Origin: Halomonas sp. S3-1-1
GTDB taxonomy: Bacteria > Pseudomonadota > Gammaproteobacteria > Pseudomonadales > Halomonadaceae
Assembly (NCBI RefSeq): GCF_023757625.1
Contig: NZ_JALGBZ010000004.1
Coordinates: 310,001 to 374,000, forward strand
Length of the DNA: 64,000 nucleotides
Direction: 5' to 3'
The notes beneath the pieces were generated by a model. It had not been told where the DNA came from. It did no database searches and saw only the letters and a list, made by a program, of their open reading frames with translations. Shown in pieces: positions 6,650-15,003 of this stretch (its first letter is position 1; every line of letters starts with the position of its first letter). The translations under genes were made by a program, and so were the position numbers.

Positions 6650-7101
6650 AAGAGCTCGTCATCCCCGTCAAATCCGTCCGCGACTTGCAGTTCGCCGTGG
6701 CTCGCATCACCAGTGCGATCGGCAAAGGCCTAGAGCGCGCCCCGGTCGAAGTCGCGCTTCGCCACCAGGAAGACAAGCGCAGCCTGAGCCAGAACAAAAA
6801 GCTCTGGCCGATGCTGGGCGATGTTGCAAGCCAAGTGCAATGGCCCATGAACGGCGCCATGGGCTATCTGGCCGCCGAGGACTGGAAGGACATTCTGACG
6901 GCGGGCCTCGATAGCGAACAGCGCGTGACGCCCGGTATCAATGGTGGGTTCGTCATGCTCGGACGGCGCACGAGCCGGATGCGCAAGGCGGAATTCGCGG
7001 CGCTGATTGAGCTGATCTATGCCTTCGGCAGTGAGCACGGTGTGCAATGGTCGGAGCCTGCATTGGCGATCTATGACGAATACAGGGAGGCCGCCGCATG
7101 A
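6646..7101 (+). CDS. ninB: Recombination protein NinB
   Basis: 151 residues. The signature KRSLSQNKKLWPMLGDVASQ (about 41-60) and the following W-KDILTA segment match NinB (Orf), which in lambda binds ssDNA/SSB and substitutes for RecFOR in phage recombination. The length is close to lambda NinB. Overlaps by 4 nt on both sides place it in a nin-type gene string with RusA downstream. Confidence 0.85.
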   Translation: MKELVIPVKSVRDLQFAVARITSAIGKGLERAPVEVALRHQEDKRSLSQNKKLWPMLGDVASQVQWPMNGAMGYLAAEDWKDILTAGLDSEQRVTPGINGGFVMLGRRTSRMRKAEFAALIELIYAFGSEHGVQWSEPALAIYDEYREAAA

Positions 7102-7838
7102 GCGATTTAGTGGGATGGTCGCACGCTGATCTTTGCGAGATAGCCGTGAAGTGGCTCAAGCGACCGAACAGCAACAACGGCCACGGCTGCCATGTGGCGG
7201 TGAGCGAAGTGCGGTCAGGTTGGACCGGTGAGATACCGGATGCGATCGGGTTTCGCCAGACCGGCCACTCCGCCAGCGATGGCTCGATCGTCGTGGAGGT
7301 GAAGGTAAGTCGCGGCGACTTCCTCGCGGACAAGAAGAAGCCCCACCGCTTGGAAGGTGGCCTTGGCAACTGGCGCTATTTTATGTGCCCCGAAGGCCTG
7401 ATCCAGCCGAGCGAGTTGCCTGCCGGCTGGGGGTTGTTGTGGGTTAACAAGCGAGGGCACGTGAAGCCGCAAGCAGGGTTTGCGGGCGCCCTCTCAAGCT
7501 CGAAGAGTTACTACCTGCACCAAGAAGCGCTGGCCGCATCGCGTTTTGAAACCGATTACTTGGGTGAGCAGTTCATCCTTGTGAAGCTACTGGCCCGCGT
7601 TGGAGACGCTGAACAGCTTAATCAGAAAATGCGCGAAGCCTGGAATGAGCAAAGCCGGTTAGCTCAACGCTGTAACCAGATGGCCGAACAAATCCTTGAG
7701 TTGAGAGGTAATTTGCGCATGGCCAAGCGTGGCGAGCGTTCAGCGATAGCTGAGCTTACAGCCGGTCTCAACGAAGTAGGCAGCAACACCGGCGGGCGTA
7801 AAAGCCCTATAAGGCCGGTAGCGAGGCAAGATCAATGA
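7098..7838 (+). CDS. PD-(D/E)XK-like nuclease-fold phage protein
   Basis: 246 residues. GEIPDAIGF (about 44-52) followed by IVVEVKVSRGDF (about 67-78) gives the Asp...Glu-X-Lys pattern of the PD-(D/E)XK nuclease fold, with ADKKKPHR just after it; the whole resembles MmcB-like phage proteins. Residues about 170-215 look like a coiled coil. It is encoded among NinB, an HNH-like protein and RusA, so a role in DNA processing is likely. Substrate and activity are unknown. Confidence 0.6.
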   Translation: MSDLVGWSHADLCEIAVKWLKRPNSNNGHGCHVAVSEVRSGWTGEIPDAIGFRQTGHSASDGSIVVEVKVSRGDFLADKKKPHRLEGGLGNWRYFMCPEGLIQPSELPAGWGLLWVNKRGHVKPQAGFAGALSSSKSYYLHQEALAASRFETDYLGEQFILVKLLARVGDAEQLNQKMREAWNEQSRLAQRCNQMAEQILELRGNLRMAKRGERSAIAELTAGLNEVGSNTGGRKSPIRPVARQDQ

Positions 7839-8152
7839 CGTTACCAAACGAGTGCTACCTGCCCACCCGGCCGCACCGGTGCCGCCAGTGGCTGAGCAAT
7901 GTGCATGAGATCGAGAACTGCGTGCTGTGCGGCGCCTGGGGCATACAGGCCGCCCATAGCAACCAGCACCGGGGCCGCGGGCAAAAGGCGAGCGATGCGC
8001 TCACCGCCGCGTTGTGTCCGACGTGCCACGGCGAGATCGACAACGGCAAGAACCTGACACGGGACGAGCGGCGCGCGCGGATGAATGAAGCGATCGTGCT
8101 GACACTCGACCAACTGGCCAGACGCAATTTGATAAAGGCAACAAAGCGATGA
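7835..8152 (+). CDS. HNH-like nuclease domain protein (DUF1364 type)
   Basis: 105 residues with a Cys pair (NCVLCG), the AAHSNQHRG segment and a second Cys pair (LCPTCHGEID). This is a zinc-stabilised beta-beta-alpha-metal/HNH-like layout like that of the phage DUF1364 family. It overlaps both neighbours by 4 nt. A structure-selective or nicking nuclease activity is possible but not shown by the sequence. Confidence 0.65.
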   Translation: MTLPNECYLPTRPHRCRQWLSNVHEIENCVLCGAWGIQAAHSNQHRGRGQKASDALTAALCPTCHGEIDNGKNLTRDERRARMNEAIVLTLDQLARRNLIKATKR

Positions 8153-8517
8153 TCATGCTCACCCTTCCCTTTCCGCCCTCAGTGAACGGCTACTGGCGCG
8201 CCCCGACCAAGGGCCGCCTGGCTGGGCGCCACCTGATCAGCGCCAAGGGGCGCCAATTCCGACAGGATGCCATCGCGGCAATTGCCGGCCAGCACCAGGG
8301 CAAGCCCTTGGCCGGTCGGCTCGAGGTCGAGCTACGGCTATGCGCCCCCGATCGCCGTGGCCGCGACATCGACAACTACAGCAAGGGTTGTCTCGATGCC
8401 ATCACACATGCGGGGGTGTGGCTGGATGATGGGCAGATCGACAAGCTTACGGTAGAGCGCGGGCCGATCACCAAAGGCGGGCAATGCACCGTTTGGATAC
8501 GCGAGGTTGCCGCATGA
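8149..8517 (+). CDS. rusA: Holliday junction resolvase RusA
   Basis: 122 residues. It shows the RusA core: N-terminal LPFPPSVNGYWR, the metal-binding DIDN (Asp73, Asp75) and a third acidic site in WLDDGQID (Asp93/94), in the order found in the E. coli enzyme. It resolves four-way junctions made during phage recombination and replication. It is the last recognisable nin-type gene before the late-control region; the starts and stops of its neighbours overlap it by 4 nt. Confidence 0.92.
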   Translation: MIMLTLPFPPSVNGYWRAPTKGRLAGRHLISAKGRQFRQDAIAAIAGQHQGKPLAGRLEVELRLCAPDRRGRDIDNYSKGCLDAITHAGVWLDDGQIDKLTVERGPITKGGQCTVWIREVAA

Positions 8518-9152
8518 TTACGAACGACGCACGACTGGCATGGGTGCTGGCACGCGATGATGGACTACGCAGCCAGGACGTGATCAGCGTCGAGATGGCC
8601 GAGCTCGGCGTTATGGTCGACTGCTCGGCCAAGGGCGGCGTCGGCGCCGGGGCCAATGCCGACTACTCTGCCGTGCACGCCGCCATCCAGGCAATGGACC
8701 TCCCCCGCCAGGCCGTGGGCGATGCCCTGAACTGTCGCGGCGTGTTGAGCTCGCGCGCGCTGGCCCAAGCAAACACCATGGCGGCGCTCGCCGTTTCCCA
8801 GACAGCAGCGCAGCGGCTGCCCGGGTTCAGTCGGTGGTCGGGCGATCGGCAGCGTATGCTTTACTGGGTCGCGCTTGCCGCCGTCGAGCGGTGCTGGGTG
8901 ATGCTGCACGACGTACCTGAGCGGATGGACGCCAAGGCCCGGCCCGAGGGGCGTACGCTGGACGAGCCGTGGAAGATCGGAAAGTGGCTGCGCGGCATGC
9001 ACGGTCAGACGCTCGACCTTAAACGCTGGGCGGAGCAATGGGGAAAAGCCTGGCAACTACTGCAGGACGTGGTTCGTGAGCTCGACGACGCAGGCCAGGT
9101 TGAGGTCGAAGAGCTGCTGGGCGTACGGCGCAGACTGCAAAGAGCGTCGTAA
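8514..9152 (+). CDS. Unknown phage protein at the late-antiterminator (Q) position
   Basis: 212 residues from the ATG at 8514 (overlaps RusA stop, ATGA). Helical; begins with the conserved-looking MITNDARLAWVLARDDG. It is the last gene of the early rightward operon and is followed by two terminators and the lysis genes, exactly where Q sits in lambdoid phages. No zinc motif or other Q signature is visible, so the assignment to late antitermination rests on position only. Confidence 0.6.
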   Translation: MITNDARLAWVLARDDGLRSQDVISVEMAELGVMVDCSAKGGVGAGANADYSAVHAAIQAMDLPRQAVGDALNCRGVLSSRALAQANTMAALAVSQTAAQRLPGFSRWSGDRQRMLYWVALAAVERCWVMLHDVPERMDAKARPEGRTLDEPWKIGKWLRGMHGQTLDLKRWAEQWGKAWQLLQDVVRELDDAGQVEVEELLGVRRRLQRAS

Positions 9153-9227
9153 CGCTTGCCACCCTGTGCAATGTGGAGTACTATTTTTCCAAGCTGTGAC
9201 AGCTACGCTTAATCAGCACTAATTTCA

Positions 9228-9290
9228 AAGCCTCGCCATTGTGCGGGGCTTTTGCTTTCCGATCCAAGCCCGCCACCGTGCGGGCTTTTT
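9228..9290 (+). terminator. Tandem intrinsic terminators before the lysis genes
   Basis: First hairpin GCCTCGC/GCGGGGC with TTTT (9228-9253); second GCCCGC/GCGGGC with TTTTT (9266-9290). They close the early operon and stand between the presumed late promoter region (9153-9227) and the endolysin gene. That is the arrangement needed for a Q-type antiterminator to control late genes. Confidence 0.8.
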
Positions 9291-9354
9291 CGTTTCTGTT
9301 TGCCTCGTTCGAGGCTGCCGCCCTCCCGCGGCGTTTTAATCCAAGAGGTGCCCC

Positions 9355-9981
9355 ATGGCTACCACCCTAAAGCAACGGTTGGTGGCCTCGGTCATCGACC
9401 GCGAAGGCGGTTACGTCAATCACTCGTCCGATCGTGGCGGCCCCACGAACTTCGGCATCACCCAAGCCGTGGCGCGTGAGAACGGTTACCACGGAGACAT
9501 GCGCTATTTGCCCAAGTCGCTCGCCGTAAAGATCTACGAGGCTCGCTACTGGACGAGCATTCGCCTCGACCGAATTGCGCCGATCAGTTCGATACTGGCC
9601 GAATACCTGTTCGACTACGGTGTGCACTCCGGCCCCGGGCGCGCTGGGCAAGAGCTGCAGCGCACGCTCAACGTGCTGAACAACCGCGGCAAGCTGTTCG
9701 CTGACCTGAAGGTGGACGGCGCCGTCGGACCGGCCACGCTAGCCGGGCTTGAGGCCTTTCATCGATCCCGTCGGGGCGAAGGACTTTTCGTGTTGGCCGA
9801 GTCGATCAACGGCGCCCGTATCGCATTTTGTCGCGGACTCGCAGAGCGTGATCAGCGGCAGGAAGACTTCACTTACGGCTGGTTCCGCCGCATCGTGAAC
9901 CTGCGCCATGAGGTCGAGGGCGATCGCGGCAATCACTTGGCGCTGAACCTCTACACCGAGATCGCTACGGGGGTGGCCTGA
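9355..9981 (+). CDS. Endolysin, glycosyl hydrolase 108 family N-acetylmuramidase
   Basis: 208 residues. The motif DREGGYVNHSSDRGGPTNFG carries the catalytic glutamate (Glu17) of the GH108 family, followed by a peptidoglycan-binding-like C-terminal half (VDGAVGPATLAG). No signal sequence, so it needs the holin encoded two genes downstream. AGAGGTGCCCC precedes the ATG. Confidence 0.93.
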   Translation: MATTLKQRLVASVIDREGGYVNHSSDRGGPTNFGITQAVARENGYHGDMRYLPKSLAVKIYEARYWTSIRLDRIAPISSILAEYLFDYGVHSGPGRAGQELQRTLNVLNNRGKLFADLKVDGAVGPATLAGLEAFHRSRRGEGLFVLAESINGARIAFCRGLAERDQRQEDFTYGWFRRIVNLRHEVEGDRGNHLALNLYTEIATGVA

Positions 9982-10286
9982 TGGCCGGGGAGGCAGAGAT
10001 GAAGCCGTCTACGTTTGAGCGACGCATGCAATCCATCATCCAGGGCTTACTGCTGCTTCTGATTGCTTGGGCCGGTAGAGAGCTCGTGCAGATTGGGCAG
10101 CAATCAGCCGTACTTGAAGAGCGCCTTTCCACACAGGGTGCCGCGCTCGAAGGCCTACGCCTTGATCTTCGCACCTGGAATGACACGTACTACCGCACGA
10201 GTGACGCCCGCCGCGAGCTCGACCAGATCGAGACTCGCATCGAAAATCTGAACAGCCGCGTATCATCATTGGAGGCTCGCCCATGA
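9981..10286 (+). CDS. Lysis-cassette membrane protein with coiled coil
   Basis: 101 residues: one membrane helix (about 17-33, IQGLLLLLIAWAGREL region) and a long coiled coil to the C-terminus. One TM plus coiled coil between endolysin and holin fits an inner-membrane spanin or a holin accessory protein. No lipoprotein partner frame with a lipobox was found embedded in it, so a two-component spanin is not supported. It overlaps the endolysin stop by 1 nt. Confidence 0.6.
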   Translation: MAGEAEMKPSTFERRMQSIIQGLLLLLIAWAGRELVQIGQQSAVLEERLSTQGAALEGLRLDLRTWNDTYYRTSDARRELDQIETRIENLNSRVSSLEARP

Positions 10287-10750
10287 GTGCCAACATCGCG
10301 GCGCGCGCGCTGTCCGCCATCACCGGCCCCCTGTTTGGTGTCATCGACAAGGCGGTGACTGATAAAGACGAGGCTGCGCGCCTTAAGCATCAGATCCAGA
10401 CGCAGCTGATCGATGCTGAGAACAGCGCACTTCGAAGCCAGATGCAGGTGGTCTTGGCCGAAGCCGCGGGCGAGAGCTGGCTGCAGCGCAACTGGCGGCC
10501 GATTTTGATGCTCACCATCGTGGCCATCGTAGCGAACAACTACTTGGTTGCGCCGTACCTAAGTGCCATGTTCGGCGTCGGCCTGACGCTGCCGCTACCC
10601 GAGGCGCTCTGGAACCTGATGACGCTAGGCGTTGGAGGCTATATTGCGGGCCAGACCGCCGAGCGCGGAATCAGCACTTGGCAGCAAGGCCAAGTCGCTA
10701 AAGAGCATGCCAAGGCCCAGCAAGGAATTTACCGTCAGATCCAGCAATAG
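10283..10750 (+). CDS. 3-TM holin
   Basis: 155 residues. Amphipathic N-terminal region, then ESWLQRNWRPILML, a membrane helix, LPLPEALWNLMTLGVGGYI as a second hydrophobic block and a polar C-terminus. This is the signature of the Holin_3TMs family of proteobacterial phages. It permeabilises the inner membrane to release the endolysin. It overlaps the previous gene by 4 nt. Confidence 0.87.
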   Translation: MSANIAARALSAITGPLFGVIDKAVTDKDEAARLKHQIQTQLIDAENSALRSQMQVVLAEAAGESWLQRNWRPILMLTIVAIVANNYLVAPYLSAMFGVGLTLPLPEALWNLMTLGVGGYIAGQTAERGISTWQQGQVAKEHAKAQQGIYRQIQQ

Positions 10751-10755
10751 CTATT

Positions 10756-11466
10756 TTAATTCGGAGCTAAATTTCTGATTCTTCTCAGAATGCCTTTAAT
10801 TCCCAGCCATGGGCTTGAAAGCCTAAGCTTGAGAGCTTGGCCGGCATGCATACGCTCGGTCTGTGTCAATAGTCTCACTGCTCTCGCTTTACTGATGTAC
10901 CAGTAACAGTATTTCGCGTAGAAGAAAAACAAGACGGTGACAATGGCGGCAAGTAGGCCTAGCACAACAGCCCCGCCTATCCCCATGTTCTCAGGTTCAG
11001 GATATAACCAGTTTATTCCGGGCCCGAGCAGAAAGCACCATGATATGGAGAAGACGAAGTAGGCGATAATAAGCAGAACTTCCGTTCCTTCAATTTCCCA
11101 GCGAGGTCGACTGTGGCGTATTGACCCTGGCTGTTCGCCTTTTTCTACTTCGTTATGAGCCAGTATTAACTGCTCGAGAGCTTTCGGATCCGGATGATCC
11201 CGTAATACATACCATACGAGGCTTCCATCAACACTTTTACCGGAATACAGGTAAAAGAGATGCTTCAACTGCTTTACTGGGGCATCAAGCAGTTCCTCGG
11301 CGTCTTGATGTAACTGCCAGAAATCGAAGATCCTCAGACGGAGAGTCATTTTGTTTGTGCTCTGGGTCAATTTGTAGCTTCGGGAATGTATCAGCCAAGG
11401 AACCAGTGCACCTATCATCACTGGTAGCGCTGACGCAAAGCCTTGCAGCAAGCTCTCTCCCATCAT
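10756..11466 (-). CDS. Antisense membrane protein of unknown function (moron)
   Basis: 236 residues from the ATG at 11466 (an in-frame GTG lies at 11472). One N-terminal hydrophobic segment, then after about residue 120 two strong membrane helices (VLLIIAYFVFSISWCFL and GLLAAIVTVLFFFYAKYC). It is transcribed against the late genes and is A+T-richer than its neighbours, both typical of a horizontally acquired moron active in the lysogen. AGGGTGG precedes the start. Possible role in surface or entry exclusion; nothing in the sequence proves it. Confidence 0.6.
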   Translation of the reverse strand: MMGESLLQGFASALPVMIGALVPWLIHSRSYKLTQSTNKMTLRLRIFDFWQLHQDAEELLDAPVKQLKHLFYLYSGKSVDGSLVWYVLRDHPDPKALEQLILAHNEVEKGEQPGSIRHSRPRWEIEGTEVLLIIAYFVFSISWCFLLGPGINWLYPEPENMGIGGAVVLGLLAAIVTVLFFFYAKYCYWYISKARAVRLLTQTERMHAGQALKLRLSSPWLGIKGILRRIRNLAPN

Positions 11467-11478
11467 GCCCACCCTGCA

Positions 11479-11646
11479 TTATTGATTATTTACTTGGTTG
11501 AGCTTTGAACACTCAGTTTCGGCGGCTTCTTGATCCGAGTACGCAGCGACTACTTCATCATGGTTATGAGTATCCCTTACCTCCCATTCGTGAATAAGAA
11601 AATTGTCGGGTTGAATGTAAACCGGCCTCACCTCGTATCGACTCAT
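11479..11646 (-). CDS. Small antisense protein upstream of the membrane moron
   Basis: 55 residues (MSRYEVRPVYIQPDNFLIHE... ending QVNNQ), acidic. It ends 12 nt before the start of the antisense membrane gene, so the two form a leftward pair. The composition is protein-like, but the Shine-Dalgarno is poor. Its start region overlaps the leader of the terminase gene that reads the other way. Function unknown. Confidence 0.45.
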   Translation of the reverse strand: MSRYEVRPVYIQPDNFLIHEWEVRDTHNHDEVVAAYSDQEAAETECSKLNQVNNQ

Positions 11647-11674
11647 TCGAATACTCTATTAACAGGGGATTGAA

Positions 11675-12403
11675 ATGACCCAGACTGCCACAAGGGCTGC
11701 CATGCTGACAGCTCGGCAGTCCCGTTTCGTCGATGAATATCTCGTCGACCTGAACGCTAAGCAGGCTGCTATTCGTGCAGGCTACGCCGAACGTAGCGCC
11801 GAGGTCACGGCCTCTCGCCTGCTAAGCAATGCTAAGGTCGCGGCTGCCATTCAGGAGCGCATGAGCGCTCGCTCTGAGCGAACCAAGATTACCGCCGACA
11901 TGGTCCTTGATAGGTGGTGGGAGATCGCCACGGCTGACGCAGGCGAGCTTACCCAGCTCCGCCGTGGCTGCTGCCGGTACTGCCACGGTGATGACCACCT
12001 CTTCCAGTGGGCTGACGAAGACGAGTTCGAGCGCGCGCTTGCAAGCTCAGAGGTCGGCAAAGAGCCGAGCGATGCCGGCGGCTACGGCTTTCGAGACTTC
12101 CACCTACCTCACGCCGGTTGCCCCAAGTGCGGCGGCGAAGGCGTACCGCGCGTCTATGCCGAGGACACTCGCAACCTGAATGGCAGTGCCAAACTGTTAT
12201 TCGCCGGGGTGAAGCAGACCAAGGACGGACTGGAGATCAAAATGCAGGACCAAGCCAAGGCGCTCGAGAACGTGGCCCGACACTTGGGCATGTTCACCGA
12301 CCGCGTCGACCACGTCTCCAGCGACGGCAGCATGACCCCGAAACCCACAACTATCGAGCTGGTGGCGCCTCATGACGACAGCGAGGATTCAGCTACCTCC
12401 TAA
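11675..12403 (+). CDS. Terminase small subunit with zinc-ribbon insertion
   Basis: 242 residues. The N-terminal part (LTARQSRFVDEYLVDLNAKQ, then AAIRAGYAERSAEVTASRLL) is the DNA-binding helix-turn-helix of the Terminase_2 family. An insertion at about 90-165 has two Cys pairs (CCRYCHG, CPKCGGEG) and looks like a zinc ribbon. The remainder is the oligomerisation/C-terminal part. It recognises phage DNA for packaging. It overlaps the large subunit by 32 nt. Confidence 0.88.
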   Translation: MTQTATRAAMLTARQSRFVDEYLVDLNAKQAAIRAGYAERSAEVTASRLLSNAKVAAAIQERMSARSERTKITADMVLDRWWEIATADAGELTQLRRGCCRYCHGDDHLFQWADEDEFERALASSEVGKEPSDAGGYGFRDFHLPHAGCPKCGGEGVPRVYAEDTRNLNGSAKLLFAGVKQTKDGLEIKMQDQAKALENVARHLGMFTDRVDHVSSDGSMTPKPTTIELVAPHDDSEDSATS

Positions 12404-13628
12404 GCTCATTCCGGTATTCAGCGGCCCGGCTCGCTACCGAGGTGCCTACGGCGGGCGCGGCTCGGCAAAGACCCGCTCTTTTGCGCTAATGACCGCTGTT
12501 CGTGCCTACATGTTCGCTGAGGCCGAGCAGTCCGGCGTCATACTGTGCGGACGCGAGTACATGAACTCGCTCGAAGACTCGAGCATGGAGGAAGTGAAGC
12601 AGGCGATCAGATCGGTCGATTGGCTGGATGCCTACTTTGAGATCGGCGAGAAGTACATTCGCACGAAGAACCGTCGCGTCTGGTACACGTTCTCCGGTCT
12701 TCGCCACAACCTGGACAGCATCAAGTCCAAGGCGCGCATCCTGATAGCTTGGGTAGACGAGGCCGAGACCGTTACCGAGATCGCATGGCAGAAGCTGTTG
12801 CCCACGGTGCGCGAACAAAACTCGGAGGTCTGGGTCACCTGGAATCCCGAGCTCGACGGCAGCCCTACAGACACGCGGTTTCGCAAGAACACACCGGCCA
12901 ACGCCAAGATCGTCGAGCTCAACTACACGGACAACCCCTGGTTTCCCGCGGTACTCGACGAAGAGCGCCTCAACGATCGCGACGCACTCGACGACCAGAC
13001 CTACGCATGGATCTGGGACGGCGCGTACCGCGAGAACAGTGAGGCGCAGATCCTGTCCGGCAAGTACCGAGTTGCCGAGTTCGAACCTGGCCGCGGTTGG
13101 GATGGCCCCTACTACGGTATCGACTGGGGCTTCAGTCAGGACCCCACCGCTGGCGTTAAGTGCTGGGTCCATGATCGGCGGCTCTGGATCGAATACGAGG
13201 CTGGCCAAGTCGGGCTTGAGAACGACGACATCGCATCGTTCATGGTCGCCGGCCTGCCCGGGATCGAGCGGCACAAGGTTCGTGCCGACTCAGCGCGCCC
13301 AGAAACGATCAGCCATGTGAAATCGAATGGCCACGGTCAGCGCGACAACCTGCCCAGCATTGAGGGCGTGGTCAAGTGGCCGGGCAGCGTCGAGGACGGC
13401 ATCGCGCATCTGCGAAGCTATATCGAGATCGTCATCCACCCCCGCTGCCCGGCGACCCTCAGAGAAGCGCGGCTCTACAGTTACAAGGTGGACCGGCTGA
13501 GTGGCGACGTGCTGACGGCCATTGCTGACAAGCACAACCACTATATCGATGCCCTCCGCTATGCACTGGCACCGCTGATTAAGCACAAGTCGGGTGGGCT
13601 CGTCCTGTCACGACACCAACGACGATAG
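12372..13628 (+). CDS. Terminase large subunit
   Basis: 418 residues. ATPase domain with Walker A GGRGSAKT (27-34) and Walker B-like ILIAWVDEAE; nuclease domain with YYGIDWGFSQDP, the VRADSARPE segment and C-terminal HNHYIDALRYAL, which together hold the acidic metal ligands. This is the PBSX/Terminase_3 type. It pumps DNA into the prohead and cuts the concatemer. It overlaps the small subunit gene. Confidence 0.95.
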   Translation: MTTARIQLPPKLIPVFSGPARYRGAYGGRGSAKTRSFALMTAVRAYMFAEAEQSGVILCGREYMNSLEDSSMEEVKQAIRSVDWLDAYFEIGEKYIRTKNRRVWYTFSGLRHNLDSIKSKARILIAWVDEAETVTEIAWQKLLPTVREQNSEVWVTWNPELDGSPTDTRFRKNTPANAKIVELNYTDNPWFPAVLDEERLNDRDALDDQTYAWIWDGAYRENSEAQILSGKYRVAEFEPGRGWDGPYYGIDWGFSQDPTAGVKCWVHDRRLWIEYEAGQVGLENDDIASFMVAGLPGIERHKVRADSARPETISHVKSNGHGQRDNLPSIEGVVKWPGSVEDGIAHLRSYIEIVIHPRCPATLREARLYSYKVDRLSGDVLTAIADKHNHYIDALRYALAPLIKHKSGGLVLSRHQRR

Positions 13629-13638
13629 AGGTTTACCA

Positions 13639-15003
13639 ATGGGCTTTGTGCCATACCAGAATATGCGCCGGGGCCCCCTATTCGGCGGTGCCCTGCCGAC
13701 GATGAGTAATGACGCCAAGCGCGCGACAGCCTGGGCTGACTACGGCTACCCCGAAGCGCTGGATTTCGACAACTTCTACTCGATGTTCAAGCGCAACGGC
13801 ATTGCCCGGGCAGGCGTCATGCGTCACGTCGAGAAAACATGGGAAACCAACCCCTGGGTCGTCGAAGGCATGGAAGACGACAAGCCGCACAGCGAGACCC
13901 AACGCGAACGTGAGGTGGCCCGCGTACTCAAGCAGCTGTCGTTCTGGAGCCGCATGCAGGCCGCGGACTGGCGCGGGCGGGTCGGCCGCTACTCGGCGCT
14001 CTATCTCGTATTCGATGACGGCCAGCACCCGAGCCTTCCGGTCGCCAAGCCGGTGAAGCTACTCAAGATGCAGCCGTTATTCGAAGCGCAGCTCGAGCCG
14101 CTGAAGTTCGAGCAAGACCAGTCGTCTCCGGAGTACGGCAACCCGACCAGCTACCAGTTCCGGCCCCAGGCGGTGCACACCGGCCGCGATGAGCGCCAGA
14201 GCGTGACCATCCACGCCGACCGCGTGCACATCATCGCCGAGGGCGCGGACGACGACACGATCTACGGCATCCCGGCCAACGAGTCGGGCTTCAACGACCT
14301 GCTGACCATCGAGAAGATCGTCGGCGCCGGCGGCGAGGGATTCTGGAAGACGGCGCGCGGCGCGTTCAGTCTGCACAGCACCGGTAAGGACGGCATCGAC
14401 GTTCAAGGACTGGCACAGATGTTCGGCGTCGAGGTCGACCAGGTGGCGGACAAGCTCAACGAGACCGCCGCTGATCTGAGCGCCGGCATGGACAAGCTGC
14501 TCATGCTCGGCGACATGGAGGCCAAGGCGCTGGCCTACAGCTTGCCTTCGCCCGAGCACTTCTTCGCCGTAGCCATGCAGTCCTACGCCGCCGGCGTTTC
14601 GTGCCCAATGCCGATACTTCTCGGCCAGCAGATCGCCCAGCGCTCGAGCGACGAGAACAGCCGGGAATGGGCGCAGACGATCATGACCCGGCGGCGCCGG
14701 TTCACTGTACCCAACGCTGAAGGCTTGGTCTCCAGACTCATGCGCTTCGGCGCCCTGCCCGCGTTCGAGTTCTACATTGGCTGGGACGACCTGACCGACG
14801 CAACGCTCGAGCAGAAGCTGACCAATGCCAAGACGATGAGCGAGGTCAACAAGAACTCGCTGGGTACTGGCGAGCCGCCGGCATTCACCAGCGAGGAGAT
14901 CCGCGACGCAGCCGGTCATGAAGGGGCGCCGGCAACGACCGATCTGGATGATAACGTGCCGGAGGGCGAAAACGATGGCGAGACAGCCGGTACTGCCACG
15001 TAA
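13639..15003 (+). CDS. Portal protein, DUF1073 family
   Basis: 454 residues from the ATG at 13639. It has the core of the DUF1073 (Phage_portal_3) family: NGIARAGVMRHVEKTW, SALYLVFDDG, LLTIEKIVGAGGEGFWK and a C-terminal acidic tail. It forms the dodecameric portal ring at the capsid vertex. It follows the terminase large subunit by 10 nt. Databases sometimes give this family an anti-CBASS name, but position and full length here support the portal function. Confidence 0.9.
   Translation: MGFVPYQNMRRGPLFGGALPTMSNDAKRATAWADYGYPEALDFDNFYSMFKRNGIARAGVMRHVEKTWETNPWVVEGMEDDKPHSETQREREVARVLKQLSFWSRMQAADWRGRVGRYSALYLVFDDGQHPSLPVAKPVKLLKMQPLFEAQLEPLKFEQDQSSPEYGNPTSYQFRPQAVHTGRDERQSVTIHADRVHIIAEGADDDTIYGIPANESGFNDLLTIEKIVGAGGEGFWKTARGAFSLHSTGKDGIDVQGLAQMFGVEVDQVADKLNETAADLSAGMDKLLMLGDMEAKALAYSLPSPEHFFAVAMQSYAAGVSCPMPILLGQQIAQRSSDENSREWAQTIMTRRRRFTVPNAEGLVSRLMRFGALPAFEFYIGWDDLTDATLEQKLTNAKTMSEVNKNSLGTGEPPAFTSEEIRDAAGHEGAPATTDLDDNVPEGENDGETAGTAT

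Noticed and set aside
10063..10251. Embedded Rz1-like lipoprotein frame within the 101-residue lysis gene
   Set aside because: The alternative frame lacks a signal peptide and lipobox.
13639..15003. Anti-CBASS (Acb1-like) function for the DUF1073 protein
   Set aside because: The name is attached to this family in databases, but the full-length protein directly after the large terminase is the portal.
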